From CAITNM01 sp037138055 (GTDB lineage: Bacteria; Pseudomonadota; Alphaproteobacteria; Paracaedibacterales; CAITNM01), in assembly GCA_037138055.1 (NCBI GenBank), contig JBAXJB010000002.1, positions 1-64,000 of the forward strand: a stretch of DNA of 64,000 bases, in the 5' to 3' direction. The position numbers and the translations under genes were made by a program. Under the pieces are notes generated by a model. That model worked only from the letters and a program-made list of their open reading frames with translations, ran no database searches and was not told the origin of the DNA. Positions 18,381-26,798 of the stretch are shown in pieces (position 1 is the stretch's first letter; every line of letters begins with the position of its first letter).

Positions 18381-18470
18381 GGAGAGGTGGCCGAGCGGTT
18401 GAAGGCGCACGATTGGAATTCGTGTATACGGTTAAACGTATCGAGGGTTCGAATCCCTTCCTCTCCGCCA
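18381..18470 (+). tRNA. tRNA-Ser (GGA)
   Basis: 90-nt class II tRNA. Acceptor GGAGAGG pairs with CCTCTCC, anticodon loop TTGGAAT carries GGA, there is a long variable arm, the T-arm is GGGTTCGAATCCC, and CCA is encoded. Confidence 0.97.
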
Positions 18471-18565
18471 TCTGTCGTCGCTAAATTCTAACGCCTTAAT
18501 TCTTATTGAATTTTCCAAAACAACTCACTATAGTAAACTCACATACAATAAGAGAGTGTTACATT

Positions 18566-18991
18566 ATGTGGGTTCGTTCATATAGCAAAGTTTATCCAAA
18601 TGTTTCAGCACAACAAGTCTGGAAACTATGGACTGACATCAATCAATGGCCTTCTTGGAATGCTGACCTTGAATACTGCAAACTTGAGCAACCATTTAAA
18701 GTTGGTAGCGTCTTCAAACTTAAGCCAAGGGGTGCACCAGCAGTACAAATTTCCCTTGTCGAAATTGACCATGAAAAAATGTTTACCGATCGTACGAAAT
18801 TTTTGGGTGCAAAAATGTATGGTAAACACGAAATGCATCTTGAAAAAAATGGACTTCGCCTCACAACCACTATAACAGTGACTGGAATGCTAAAATATTT
18901 ATGGATTGCGCTAGTTGCACAAAAGATTGTTGACAAATTTTCCGTACAGATGGATACATTAGTACAACTGGCCCTTATTCAAAAAAGATAA
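18566..18991 (+). CDS. SRPBCC (polyketide cyclase/START-like) protein
   Basis: 141 residues from ATG 18566; the extra 20 upstream codons look non-coding. The N-terminus VSAQQVWKLWTDINQWPSWNADLE is typical of the SRPBCC ligand-binding superfamily (polyketide_cyc2). Such proteins bind hydrophobic ligands. It lies 4 bp from the membrane-anchored methyltransferase gene, so both may act on the same lipid-like substrate. That link is inference. Confidence 0.75.
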   Translation: MWVRSYSKVYPNVSAQQVWKLWTDINQWPSWNADLEYCKLEQPFKVGSVFKLKPRGAPAVQISLVEIDHEKMFTDRTKFLGAKMYGKHEMHLEKNGLRLTTTITVTGMLKYLWIALVAQKIVDKFSVQMDTLVQLALIQKR

Positions 18992-18995
18992 TCAT

Positions 18996-19820
18996 ATGAA
19001 AAAGCTTTTGTACACAGTGCCTTTTCTGCTTCTACTGATAGGTGGATATTTCTTATGGCCCTCCTCTAAACCGGTTGTTTCTAATTTGAATCAAGCAAGG
19101 TTAATGCTTTCAGAACTTCGCGGGGGTGATTTTACTCATGCGGGTGATAGAGAGGCTGTCGATATGGTCATAACTAAAATAAAACAGGAAGCTTCAGAAG
19201 TTCTGAACGGCAATTGCTTAGATGTTGGTTGTGGTTTTGGAGGAACAGCTGATTACTTAGTAAAAAATGGCTTCAAACATGTTTGGGGCATAGATATAGA
19301 CCCAGCGGTTATTAAATATGCAAAAAGTAAGTATAAGGGAATTGAATTTTCTGCCGTAGATGCTGCTTCAGTCAGTTTGAAATTTGATCGAGACTTTTTT
19401 TCATTTGTATACCTATTCAATGTTTTGTACGCAATTGAAGATAAAGTTACAGTGCTGCGCCAATTAGCAAGGGTTTCTAAACCAGGCGCCTTTTTAATGA
19501 TTTTTGATTACAGTGTAGAAGAAACCACCGAACCATTACTTGATCTGACTGGAAAGCCTATGCGACCAGTTTCAATGAAAAAAATAAAACAGCAGTTGTA
19601 CGAATCAGGCTGGGAAGTTTTGGAAGTGCGTGACCTAAGCGAAACGTTTGTTGTGTGGTATGAACAACTTCTTCAAAAACTTGAAGATAAAAAGAAGGAA
19701 ATAAAAGGGCACTTTTTAGAAAAAGATATTGCCAAATTTTCGGCGACATATATACACATATTACATCAATTACGCCACAAAATTCTGGGTGGCGTGTTAA
19801 TTTATGCAAAACGCATTTAG
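18996..19820 (+). CDS. Membrane-anchored class I SAM methyltransferase
   Basis: 274 residues. An N-terminal hydrophobic anchor (residues 5-22) precedes a class I methyltransferase domain: motif I CLDVGCGFGGTADYL at about 69, acidic IDIDP after strand 2, and the late RVSKPGAFLMIFDYS block. The fold is intact, unlike the two secreted copies upstream. Substrate unknown; the anchor suggests a membrane lipid, quinone or sterol-like molecule. Confidence 0.75.
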   Translation: MKKLLYTVPFLLLLIGGYFLWPSSKPVVSNLNQARLMLSELRGGDFTHAGDREAVDMVITKIKQEASEVLNGNCLDVGCGFGGTADYLVKNGFKHVWGIDIDPAVIKYAKSKYKGIEFSAVDAASVSLKFDRDFFSFVYLFNVLYAIEDKVTVLRQLARVSKPGAFLMIFDYSVEETTEPLLDLTGKPMRPVSMKKIKQQLYESGWEVLEVRDLSETFVVWYEQLLQKLEDKKKEIKGHFLEKDIAKFSATYIHILHQLRHKILGGVLIYAKRI

Positions 19821-19837
19821 CGCAGGCACTTGCCCAA

Positions 19838-20284
19838 ATGGCCAAAACGTCTTTCGGGTTTGAAGAGCCACAACACAGTCCAGGATTTTGCTTGTGGCAA
19901 GCAACGGTTGTTTGGCAGCGATTAATTAAAAAAGCTATTGAACCCTACGGCGTTGCTCACGCGCAATTTGTGCTTATGGCAATTCTTTTGTGGATTGAAG
20001 AACATCATAAACAGTCAACCCAAGCGGTGCTTGTGAAAATGTCAAAGCTTGATAAAATGACTGTTTCTAAAGCGCTGAATACACTTAGTGACAAAGAATT
20101 CATTACAAGAATTGAAAGCCCTAAGGATTCTCGTACCAAAGTCACACATCTAACAAATAAGGGCAGGGCGCTGATTCAGCAACTGGTACCAATTGTTGAA
20201 GCAGTCGATGCGCAATTTTTTGGAGGCTTGGAAAAAGCTGGCCAAAAACAACTTACTCAAGCGTTAGCATTACTGGTGGAATAA
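19838..20284 (+). CDS. MarR-family transcriptional regulator
   Basis: 148 residues with a winged helix: KMSKLDKMTVSKALNTLSDKEFITRIESPKDSRTKV covers the recognition helix and the wing with its DxRxK signature. Its stop overlaps the start of the GNAT gene by one base (TAATG), so the two are coupled. It may control that acetyltransferase gene or itself. Confidence 0.88.
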   Translation: MAKTSFGFEEPQHSPGFCLWQATVVWQRLIKKAIEPYGVAHAQFVLMAILLWIEEHHKQSTQAVLVKMSKLDKMTVSKALNTLSDKEFITRIESPKDSRTKVTHLTNKGRALIQQLVPIVEAVDAQFFGGLEKAGQKQLTQALALLVE

Positions 20285-20727
20285 TGAACACGATCTTTTT
20301 TAAAGTTATTGCTTACGAAACATCAGATTATGAAGCTTCAGTCGCATTGCGACAAGAAGTATTACGTACCCCACTAGGACTAGTATTTTCCCCGGAAGAA
20401 CTTGAAAAAGAAGCACATCACATTCACCTAGTTGGTTTTAGTGATAACAAGCTAATCGCCACGGCTAGTTTAGTGCCAGAACAGTCTGCTTGTAAAATGC
20501 GGCAAGTGGCTGTGCACCCATGCATGCAAGGGCAAGGTATAGGTTCAAAACTGGTTGATTTTTGCGAAAGTCATGCAATCGAAAAAGGATACCAATCTAT
20601 TCATTGCCATGCGCGTGACTACGCTGTGCCTTTTTATACAAAAAAAGGATACGTAAGCGAAGGTGGGTATTTTATGGAAGTGAATATTCCTCACCTACAT
20701 ATGAGAAAAGTATTAAGTGCACTTTAA
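20284..20727 (+). CDS. GNAT-family N-acetyltransferase
   Basis: 147 residues. The acetyl-CoA site MRQVAVHPCMQGQGIGSKLVDF shows the Q/R-x-x-G-x-G/A signature, and the C-terminal FYTKKGYVSEGGYFMEVNIPH matches the ElaA/YjcF-like GNAT group. Substrate unknown. It converges on alkD with a 15-bp overlap of 3' ends. Confidence 0.88.
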   Translation: MNTIFFKVIAYETSDYEASVALRQEVLRTPLGLVFSPEELEKEAHHIHLVGFSDNKLIATASLVPEQSACKMRQVAVHPCMQGQGIGSKLVDFCESHAIEKGYQSIHCHARDYAVPFYTKKGYVSEGGYFMEVNIPHLHMRKVLSAL

Positions 20728-21411
20728 AAAATGTTGCCGCTCGGCTTCAGGAAATTTCTCAATTGCATAGCGCAACATTGTGCGGGGCATGGTTGCAGCG
20801 TGTTGGTTTAAAAACGTCTTTAATGGTTCAACATCTCTTTTGCCCATTTCCCGTAACATCCACCCAACCGCTTTATGAATTAAATCGTGAGAATCCGTAA
20901 GCAATATCTTTGCCAATTTTAGCGTCCATTCGAGTTCATTCATTTTTATAAAATACCACGTTGCAACAATCGCAACTCTGCGTTCCCACATAACCGTTGA
21001 ATTTGCTAGGGTATGCAAAATGTCTTTGTCTTTTTTATGCAAATGTTTGCCTACAATTAAATGTGCCGAGGCATCAACCAAATTCCAATTGTTTACCTGT
21101 TGAATATTATCCATGTAAAACTGGTAGACGGCATCTGGTTCAGCTGCGTATCTATTGGTTAAAATTATTAATGCAAATAAGCGTTCTTCATTAATTTTTG
21201 AATGCAGCAATACGTGTAGGTTATCTAAGCCAATACGTTGAAAGTCTTTAGCTAGCTTTCTAAGTGTTGGCACAGATACGCCAATAAACTGATCATGCTC
21301 TGCATAGTCACCAGGGCCTGTTTTGAAAAATGTACCCTGTGGAGCTGGTGTGCTTTCAGCAATCTGTTTTAATTTTAATGATACACTAGCGTGACTCATG
21401 TAATTTGCCAT
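20713..21411 (-). CDS. alkD: AlkD-like DNA alkylation repair protein
   Basis: About 232 residues built from HEAT-like helical repeats. Diagnostic stretches are NNWNLVDASAHLIVG, WERRVAIVATWYFIK and HDLIHKAVGWMLREMGKRD. AlkD glycosylases excise cationic alkylated bases without base flipping. I start at 21411 (MANY), inside the end of lolD; ATG 21398 is equally possible. Coupling to lolD is by position only. Confidence 0.85.
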   Translation of the reverse strand: MANYMSHASVSLKLKQIAESTPAPQGTFFKTGPGDYAEHDQFIGVSVPTLRKLAKDFQRIGLDNLHVLLHSKINEERLFALIILTNRYAAEPDAVYQFYMDNIQQVNNWNLVDASAHLIVGKHLHKKDKDILHTLANSTVMWERRVAIVATWYFIKMNELEWTLKLAKILLTDSHDLIHKAVGWMLREMGKRDVEPLKTFLNQHAATMPRTMLRYAIEKFPEAERQHFLKCT

Positions 21412-22057
21412 CTTTAAGCTCAACAAAGCGGTCCATAGAATGTGCGAGTGCATGATTATGGGTCGCAATAATTGCGGCAATTCCTTGGTCTTTGACCAGC
21501 TTTACTAGCATACTAAACACTTCAGATGCAGTTGATGGGTCCAAATTCCCCGTTGGTTCATCAGCAAGTAGTATTTTGGGGTTGTTTGCCAGGGCACGCG
21601 CAATGGCCACTCGCTGCTGCTCACCACCTGATAGTTGCTTTGGGCGGTGTTCCAACCTATGACCTAAGCCTAGCGTCTGCAGCAGCTCACAAGCTCGGTT
21701 TTTAGCCGCTTGTTTGCTAACGCCAGCAATAAGTTGTGGTAACATCACGTTTTCCATAGCACTAAATTCGGGCAACAAATGGTGAAACTGATAGACAAAT
21801 CCGTAGGTATGACGCCTCAATAGGGTACGACTTTCATCGTTCAGCGTGCGAGTGGACTGCCCTTGAACTTGTATATCCCCGCTCTGTGGTTGCTCTAAAA
21901 GACCCACCAACTGCAAAAGGGTGGTCTTTCCTGCACCACTATTACCAACCAACGCAACAACTTCTCCGCCATTAACATTTAATGAACAGCCATTTAAAAT
22001 GTTTAAAGTATTGTCACCTTGCGTGTATGAGTGTGAAATATTCAAAATTGAGAGCAT
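21386..22057 (-). CDS. lolD: LolD, lipoprotein-release ABC ATPase
   Basis: 223 residues with Walker A GNSGAGKTT, signature LSGGEQQRVAIARAL, Walker B ILLADEPTGNLD and a switch His in ATHNH. Length and the EPTGNLDPSTA stretch fit the LolD/MacB-like class that powers lipoprotein extraction from the inner membrane. No lolC/lolE lies in the window, so the partner is elsewhere. The 3' end overlaps the alkD start. Confidence 0.87.
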   Translation of the reverse strand: MLSILNISHSYTQGDNTLNILNGCSLNVNGGEVVALVGNSGAGKTTLLQLVGLLEQPQSGDIQVQGQSTRTLNDESRTLLRRHTYGFVYQFHHLLPEFSAMENVMLPQLIAGVSKQAAKNRACELLQTLGLGHRLEHRPKQLSGGEQQRVAIARALANNPKILLADEPTGNLDPSTASEVFSMLVKLVKDQGIAAIIATHNHALAHSMDRFVELKDGKLHESR

Positions 22058-22143
22058 GCGTTAAAGAAAATTAAGGGTACTACATTGACTTTTTGCACAA
22101 ATTCTTGTATTTATCAACCGTGCAAAAATATGGAGTATGAAAA

Positions 22144-23448
22144 ATGTTAAGGTTTCGAATGAAGATGTTGTCTAAAGAGAATTTAATGGCCAGAACAAGT
22201 GATATAGGGTCTTGTTTGGGATTGTTAGCTAGAAAAATATTGACTGTTGGGTTTGTTATTGGTGCGTTTAGTGCAAATGCAATGGATGATGAGTTTTCTA
22301 ATTATAGCCATCAAAAATCTCAAGTTGTGGGAACAAAGTATAAAAAAGAACGTGATGCATTTAAAAGTCAAGTAGGAGCGCTTCAAGAACAACTATCAAA
22401 GCGGTCAGCATCTTCATCTGAAGAAGATGTTATCGCTACAAAAGAAAATCTAGGCAGTGCTTTAAATGAGGGGGGGCCTTTTGATAGTCCGATTAAAATG
22501 CTTAACTCTCGCGCAAATGCAAAAGATACGCCAGGTCGCGTTACACTTAGAAGAGAAATTGTAGCGTTACAATTAACTGGCAACCAAGCTGAAGATTTGG
22601 CTATGGTTCTTCAATTGTTTAAGCGTTATGCAGATAGAAAAATAGCAACAAGTGACTCTACTGCTTTGGTCAGAAGAAGTGGTGAAGCACAGCCAGTTAT
22701 TGTCGACTTAAGTGATATTTTAACTGCACTAAATTATGCTGCAGCCGGCGTTTTTGGTCAGCAAATGCAGTCACTATGCAAGCAATTTTATGTGCCAGCT
22801 TCTCTAGTACAGCAAGCTAAAGCTCTAACAATAGATTTTGATCAAATTGCAAATAAATATATAAGAAAAGTAAAAGCAGCTCTTTTCCCAGAAGGAAAAA
22901 TTTGGCAAAGAATTCAACCATACCAACCAGAGATTCTTGATAACGATGTTCTTTGCCAAATGATAGATATCACCTTACATGAAACAGCAGGTCAATTCAC
23001 TATCTCAGAAAAAGTGGAAGATATTTTTGATGCAAAAGAAGAGCTTGCTGCTCAACTGTTTAAAACAACATGCTCTACATTTTTCAATTACATGCGTGGT
23101 AATGCTAATAAAAAAACTTCAGCGCTTTTTGGGCGAGGAGATGACATTGATGTAGAAGACCTTCGCGAATTGCACAGAGAATTATCGAATATTTTTGATT
23201 CAAAATCATTACCTTCTTTTAGAGTAACCCATACACAAATTGATTTTGGCACTGAAAGAGTTCGACATTTTTCTGCAGATTCTCCCAGAATAGCTATGTG
23301 GGGATGGGAATTTCCGCTACTAAACACTCTTATTCAAAATGCTATGTGTCCCACTGGGCCACATCGTCCTTTGCTAGAGACTGGTGGCGCATCATTTGAT
23401 AGTAGTTCTTCAATTCACCGAATAGCTGAGAGGGCAGAGGAACTTTAA
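22144..23448 (+). CDS. Secreted protein of unknown function
   Basis: 434 residues. A hydrophobic segment (LLARKILTVGFVIGAFSANA, about 29-48) looks like a signal peptide; a start at ATG 22186 would put it closer to the N-terminus. A short coiled coil (about 60-85) precedes a mostly helical body with HETAGQF and CSTFFNYM stretches. No family recognised. It converges with motE with a 4-bp overlap. Confidence 0.6.
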   Translation: MLRFRMKMLSKENLMARTSDIGSCLGLLARKILTVGFVIGAFSANAMDDEFSNYSHQKSQVVGTKYKKERDAFKSQVGALQEQLSKRSASSSEEDVIATKENLGSALNEGGPFDSPIKMLNSRANAKDTPGRVTLRREIVALQLTGNQAEDLAMVLQLFKRYADRKIATSDSTALVRRSGEAQPVIVDLSDILTALNYAAAGVFGQQMQSLCKQFYVPASLVQQAKALTIDFDQIANKYIRKVKAALFPEGKIWQRIQPYQPEILDNDVLCQMIDITLHETAGQFTISEKVEDIFDAKEELAAQLFKTTCSTFFNYMRGNANKKTSALFGRGDDIDVEDLRELHRELSNIFDSKSLPSFRVTHTQIDFGTERVRHFSADSPRIAMWGWEFPLLNTLIQNAMCPTGPHRPLLETGGASFDSSSSIHRIAERAEEL

Positions 23449-24032
23449 CTAATACTCTGGCTTTCTTTCGCCAACGTTTGGCAAAGATCCTTCACTTTTT
23501 TTGCATCCATGGCCGCCAAAATTAGGGCGGCCTTTTTCTTGCCCATTCGCTTCACAATCTCTTTTAAAATGGGCATATCCATTAAATTTAAAATATTGGC
23601 AGCTAGCTTAGGTTTCATAACACTGTACACTTTTACCAAGTCTTCGAGCTGCTTTTCATCTTTTTCTTTAAGTTTATCTAGCATTTTTAATAGGTCTTGT
23701 TTTAACAAATCAAAATGCTTTAGTTTTTCATTCATTGAAGACTCAGCCGCTTTTAATAACAAGGCTTGCTGCTTTAAAGCTTCTTCCCTTGCATTAATTT
23801 CCTTTGACCTTTTTGCAAGCTCTTGAAAAAGAACTATTTCTTCTGGCGCGCTTTCATTTAAAGGATCAAATGTTATCTTTGCTTCTTTTGAGGGCTTAGT
23901 TGTTTCTTGTTTAGAAGCTTCCACAGCGGGCTTTTCATTGCTAGGGGCAGCTGAAAGCACAGTGGCAAGAACAGCTGTCTTTGTCATTCTCGCAAAAGCG
24001 GGAATCCACATGTTAATAAACTCCATTCTCAT
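23445..24032 (-). CDS. motE: MotE-like flagellar motor chaperone
   Basis: 195 residues. A central coiled coil (about 60-120, rich in Glu, Lys and Leu) leads to a C-terminal MgtE-N-like domain (MKPKLAANILNLMDMPILKEIVKRMGKKKAALILAAM). This is the layout of MotE, a periplasmic chaperone for the MotC motility protein in Rhizobiales. It is last in a fliL-fliM-DUF6468-motE run. The first ~17 codons derive from a dispersed palindromic repeat (MWIPAFARMTK) instead of a normal membrane signal, so the true start or export signal is uncertain. Confidence 0.75.
   Translation of the reverse strand: MRMEFINMWIPAFARMTKTAVLATVLSAAPSNEKPAVEASKQETTKPSKEAKITFDPLNESAPEEIVLFQELAKRSKEINAREEALKQQALLLKAAESSMNEKLKHFDLLKQDLLKMLDKLKEKDEKQLEDLVKVYSVMKPKLAANILNLMDMPILKEIVKRMGKKKAALILAAMDAKKVKDLCQTLAKESQSIS
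23983..24010. repeat. Dispersed palindromic repeat inside the motE 5' end
   Basis: ATTCTCGC (23986-23993) and GCGGGAAT (23998-24005) form an 8-bp stem with one T-G wobble around an AAAA loop, within a GTCATTCTCGC...GGGAATCCA context. Such GTCATTCCCGC/GGGAATCCA palindromes are scattered through many proteobacterial genomes. On the minus strand it encodes WIPAFARMTK. Confidence 0.7.
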
Positions 24033-24545
24033 CTATTGCTGACTCTGACTTAGTTCTTGCATAGGAGTATGTGTCACTCCTGCGTCTTTTGGATACCGCG
24101 AAATGACACGTTGCACGAATAAGTCCCTAGGGTCATTAGCTTTGCTTATTTGTATTTCAGGGTTAAGTTCTGCCTGTTTTTCAGTTTGGCGCATGCTTAC
24201 AAGAACCGTTTGACGAAGGTTTTTTTCAATTTCACCAGCTTTGACAATAAGGTCATCAAGGCGGTAACTAATCCTATCGGCGTGTTCAATTAATAAAATA
24301 ACATCTTCGCTTATTGCTTGTGCGTTTGGAATATAGGTTTCTATTCCTTTTTGACTTGTTTCTGTTGCTTGCTTTAAATAGCCAATCGCTTGGTTTGCGC
24401 CATTTAAAACCTGGGTCAATCGCTCAATAGAAGGGGCCAAAACAGTAGTGAAACCTTTTAAAGACTGCAACCTATCGCTAAGTCGGTAACAAAATCCAAC
24501 CGCAATCATCAACAAGAAAATAATACCAACATCTAACCACATCAT
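24033..24545 (-). CDS. DUF6468 flagellar-locus membrane protein
   Basis: 170 residues with one N-terminal membrane helix (MMWLDVGIIFLLMIAVGFCY), then a long helical region that resembles a chemoreceptor-like coiled coil (LQSLKGFTTVLAPSIERLTQVL...). Proteins like this (DUF6468) lie between fliM and motE in alphaproteobacteria. The start overlaps the fliM stop by one base and the stop abuts motE, so the four genes are one operon. Function unproven. Confidence 0.7.
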   Translation of the reverse strand: MMWLDVGIIFLLMIAVGFCYRLSDRLQSLKGFTTVLAPSIERLTQVLNGANQAIGYLKQATETSQKGIETYIPNAQAISEDVILLIEHADRISYRLDDLIVKAGEIEKNLRQTVLVSMRQTEKQAELNPEIQISKANDPRDLFVQRVISRYPKDAGVTHTPMQELSQSQQ

Positions 24546-25543
24546 TATATCTCTCCATTCTTACCAAATAAAATATCATCTACTTTAACGGCTACATGCC
24601 CATTCTTTTGTCCCAGCTTCCCCAATAGAAGCTGATGGTTTTGACTGCGCAAATGAATTGGGCTTTGCATATCAGAAGAAAGCACTATCTGTGAACCTTT
24701 TTTCCAGCTCAACACGTCTTTTAGGCTAAACACTTCTGTGGGTAACGCTGCTTCAAGACTTACTTCAGCTTCACGTATTCGATCTGCCAAATGATCTTCC
24801 CAAATTTGATCACAACCAAATTTTTCACCCATAAAATTTTGAATCAGTAAATCACGTATGGGTTCAACGCTAGAGTAGGGGATTACAATGTCAAAGTGTC
24901 CACTTCGGTCTTCCATTTCCAATTTGAAGACAAATTTCATTGTGACATTTTTTTCGTGTACTACCGCTGCAAAACGAGGGTTAGTCTCTAATCTTTCATA
25001 TTGAAAATCAACAGCGCATATTGGCGAAAAGGCTTCGGTTAGGTCAGTTAATATGACTGCAATAAGTCTTTCTATTAAATTTCTTTCAAGGGTTGTATAA
25101 GGGCGTCCTTCTGCCCGACTGGTTGTGTGTGTACTCTTTCTGCCTCCTAGAAGCACATCAACTATTGAATAGACAAGCTGACTATCAATAGTGATCAATG
25201 CAGGAGTGTCCCATTGCTTAGCTTTAAATACGCCAATCAAACTGGGAAGGGGAATAGCATTAAGGTAATCTGAAAAACGAACGGATGTAACACGTGCACA
25301 GCTTACATCAACATTATCAGATGTGAAATTACGCAGTGATGTTGTTAGAAGCCTAACCAAACGATCAAATACCACGTCTAAAATTGGTAAGCGCTCTGAA
25401 TGGATTTTTCTACCCTCAAGAATTGCTGCTATTTTTTTGTGTTGATTTTCTTTTTCTGTAAGCTTGGTCACGTCTTCATGATTTAAAACATCAGAGAGTG
25501 TGTTTGGCATGCTTAAAGGAGTTCTTCCTGTGGTATATTCCAT
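24545..25543 (-). CDS. fliM: FliM, flagellar motor switch protein
   Basis: 332 residues. The CheC-like middle domain (about 55-240, with SLIGVFKAKQWDTPALITIDSQLVYSIVDVLLGG) is followed by a C-terminal SpoA domain (VEVSLEAALPTEV..LKDVLSWKKGSQIVLS). FliM is part of the C-ring and binds CheY-P through an N-terminal peptide, here poorly conserved. fliL lies 6 bp upstream. Confidence 0.92.
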   Translation of the reverse strand: MEYTTGRTPLSMPNTLSDVLNHEDVTKLTEKENQHKKIAAILEGRKIHSERLPILDVVFDRLVRLLTTSLRNFTSDNVDVSCARVTSVRFSDYLNAIPLPSLIGVFKAKQWDTPALITIDSQLVYSIVDVLLGGRKSTHTTSRAEGRPYTTLERNLIERLIAVILTDLTEAFSPICAVDFQYERLETNPRFAAVVHEKNVTMKFVFKLEMEDRSGHFDIVIPYSSVEPIRDLLIQNFMGEKFGCDQIWEDHLADRIREAEVSLEAALPTEVFSLKDVLSWKKGSQIVLSSDMQSPIHLRSQNHQLLLGKLGQKNGHVAVKVDDILFGKNGEI

Positions 25544-25549
25544 GTGTGC

Positions 25550-26059
25550 CTACTGAATAATAAAATCTTTAAGGATTACCCGATGAATTTTAATCGGTCG
25601 CACAATATTGCTAATGCGTAAAAGTATTGCTTCTCGCATACGTTCAAGGCCAGGCCCTTCAAGGTCGCTTATTGATTGGTCGCGCAAATAAGACAATAGC
25701 TGATCAAGAATAATGGGCATGAAGTCCCTTATTCTTTCTTCGTCATCTTTATTATAAATTTGCAAATTAAAGGTTGCTCGCAGAATGTTTCCCTTAGGGT
25801 TTACAGAGCGGAGATTAACAACAATTTCTGGAATGGAAATGTAGCAATTGATTTCACGGTGGGTTGTATTATGATCTGAAAAATGATCATAAATGAACCA
25901 ACCACCAACACAAAAGAGCAAAATAATGAACAGAATGGTGTTTACAAGCAACACTTTTGAAGATGCTTTTTTCTTTCTAACACCTCTTTCAACAAGTTCT
26001 TCTATCTCATTTTTCAAGGTATAGCTGGTCTGATCGGCGTTTTGAGATTTATCTGTCAT
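25550..26059 (-). CDS. fliL: FliL, flagellar basal-body associated protein
   Basis: About 169 residues from ATG 26059; a GTG at 26071 is in frame. One membrane helix (VLLVNTILFIILLFCVGGWFI) is followed by the periplasmic FliL domain ending KIHRVILKDFIIQ. FliL surrounds the stator units and stabilises the motor. First gene of the fliL-fliM-DUF6468-motE operon, divergent from the Lrp-type regulator. Confidence 0.9.
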   Translation of the reverse strand: MTDKSQNADQTSYTLKNEIEELVERGVRKKKASSKVLLVNTILFIILLFCVGGWFIYDHFSDHNTTHREINCYISIPEIVVNLRSVNPKGNILRATFNLQIYNKDDEERIRDFMPIILDQLLSYLRDQSISDLEGPGLERMREAILLRISNIVRPIKIHRVILKDFIIQ

Positions 26060-26114
26060 CAGTGTTCCCACTTTTCTTCTACCACTATCATCGTGAAATT
26101 TAATTAAAAATTTC

Positions 26115-26142
26115 TTAACTTTTACAATAATTGTCTTATAAT
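26115..26142 (+). promoter_or_regulatory. Candidate sigma70 promoter of the Lrp-type gene
   Basis: TTAACT (26115-26120), 16-bp spacer, perfect TATAAT (26137-26142), 32 bp before the TTG start. AT-rich surroundings could also hold an autoregulatory Lrp site. Confidence 0.5.
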
Positions 26143-26174
26143 AGAAAAAAATTTATCGATTAAAGGAGAAGTCG

Positions 26175-26660
26175 TTGATTACGAAACTTGATACTATTGA
26201 TTTAAAAATTCTACAAATTCTACAAAAGTCAGGACGTATGACTAATGTGGATTTAGCAAAGCGTGTGGGAATATCTGCTCCACCATGTTTACGCCGATTG
26301 AAAAATTTGGAAGATGGTGGCGTTATTCAAGGATACCAAGCTAACCTCAATCCAAAATCACTTAGCTACAACATTACTCTTTTTGCTTCTGTTGGGCTAA
26401 AAGAAAACAGTGAAGCACAACTTAGCTCATTTGAAAAAGCTATGCATGGCATCGATTTGGTTCGTGAATGCTACCGCATAAGTGGTGAAGATGATTTCTT
26501 GTTGAAGATTGTTGCTCAAGACTTTGAGCATTATCAAAATGTTCTATCTAAAACATTACTAAATCTGAGCAACGTTGAACGTGTTCAGACAACAATTGTA
26601 ATGGGTAACGCTAAAGCAGAGCCAGGAATTCCTGTAGCTGTTTATGAAGAAGCTGCGTAA
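26175..26660 (+). CDS. Lrp/AsnC-family transcriptional regulator
   Basis: 161 residues. N-terminal helix-turn-helix (LDTIDLKILQILQKSGRMTNVDLAKRVGIS, residues ~5-35) and C-terminal RAM effector domain (about 70-150). The start is TTG 26175, chosen because AAAGGAGAA ends 4 bp before it and the protein aligns from there. It likely senses an amino acid and controls its own gene; targets cannot be read from the sequence. A rho-independent terminator follows. Confidence 0.92.
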   Translation: MITKLDTIDLKILQILQKSGRMTNVDLAKRVGISAPPCLRRLKNLEDGGVIQGYQANLNPKSLSYNITLFASVGLKENSEAQLSSFEKAMHGIDLVRECYRISGEDDFLLKIVAQDFEHYQNVLSKTLLNLSNVERVQTTIVMGNAKAEPGIPVAVYEEAA

Positions 26661-26673
26661 TTCATAACTAATT

Positions 26674-26712
26674 TTTTCCCGTTCTTTATATAAAAGGACG
26701 GGAAAATTTTTA
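26674..26712 (+). terminator. Rho-independent terminator after the Lrp-type gene
   Basis: Stem TTTTCCCGTTCTTT / AAAGGACGGGAAAA with one wobble and a short AT loop, followed by a T-rich run. Its flanking A and T runs would also let it work on the minus strand. Confidence 0.85.
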
Positions 26713-26798
26713 TTTCTTTATCATTGAGCCGCCACGCCTGTTTCAATAAAATCTTCTTTTTGCTACCCTTAATCAGTTAATAAAAAAATGCAGACTTG

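Noticed and set aside
19838..20727. MarR-GNAT pair as a toxin-antitoxin system
   Set aside because: GNAT toxins pair with RHH antitoxins; this acetyltransferase looks like the ElaA/YjcF type and the regulator is a normal MarR.
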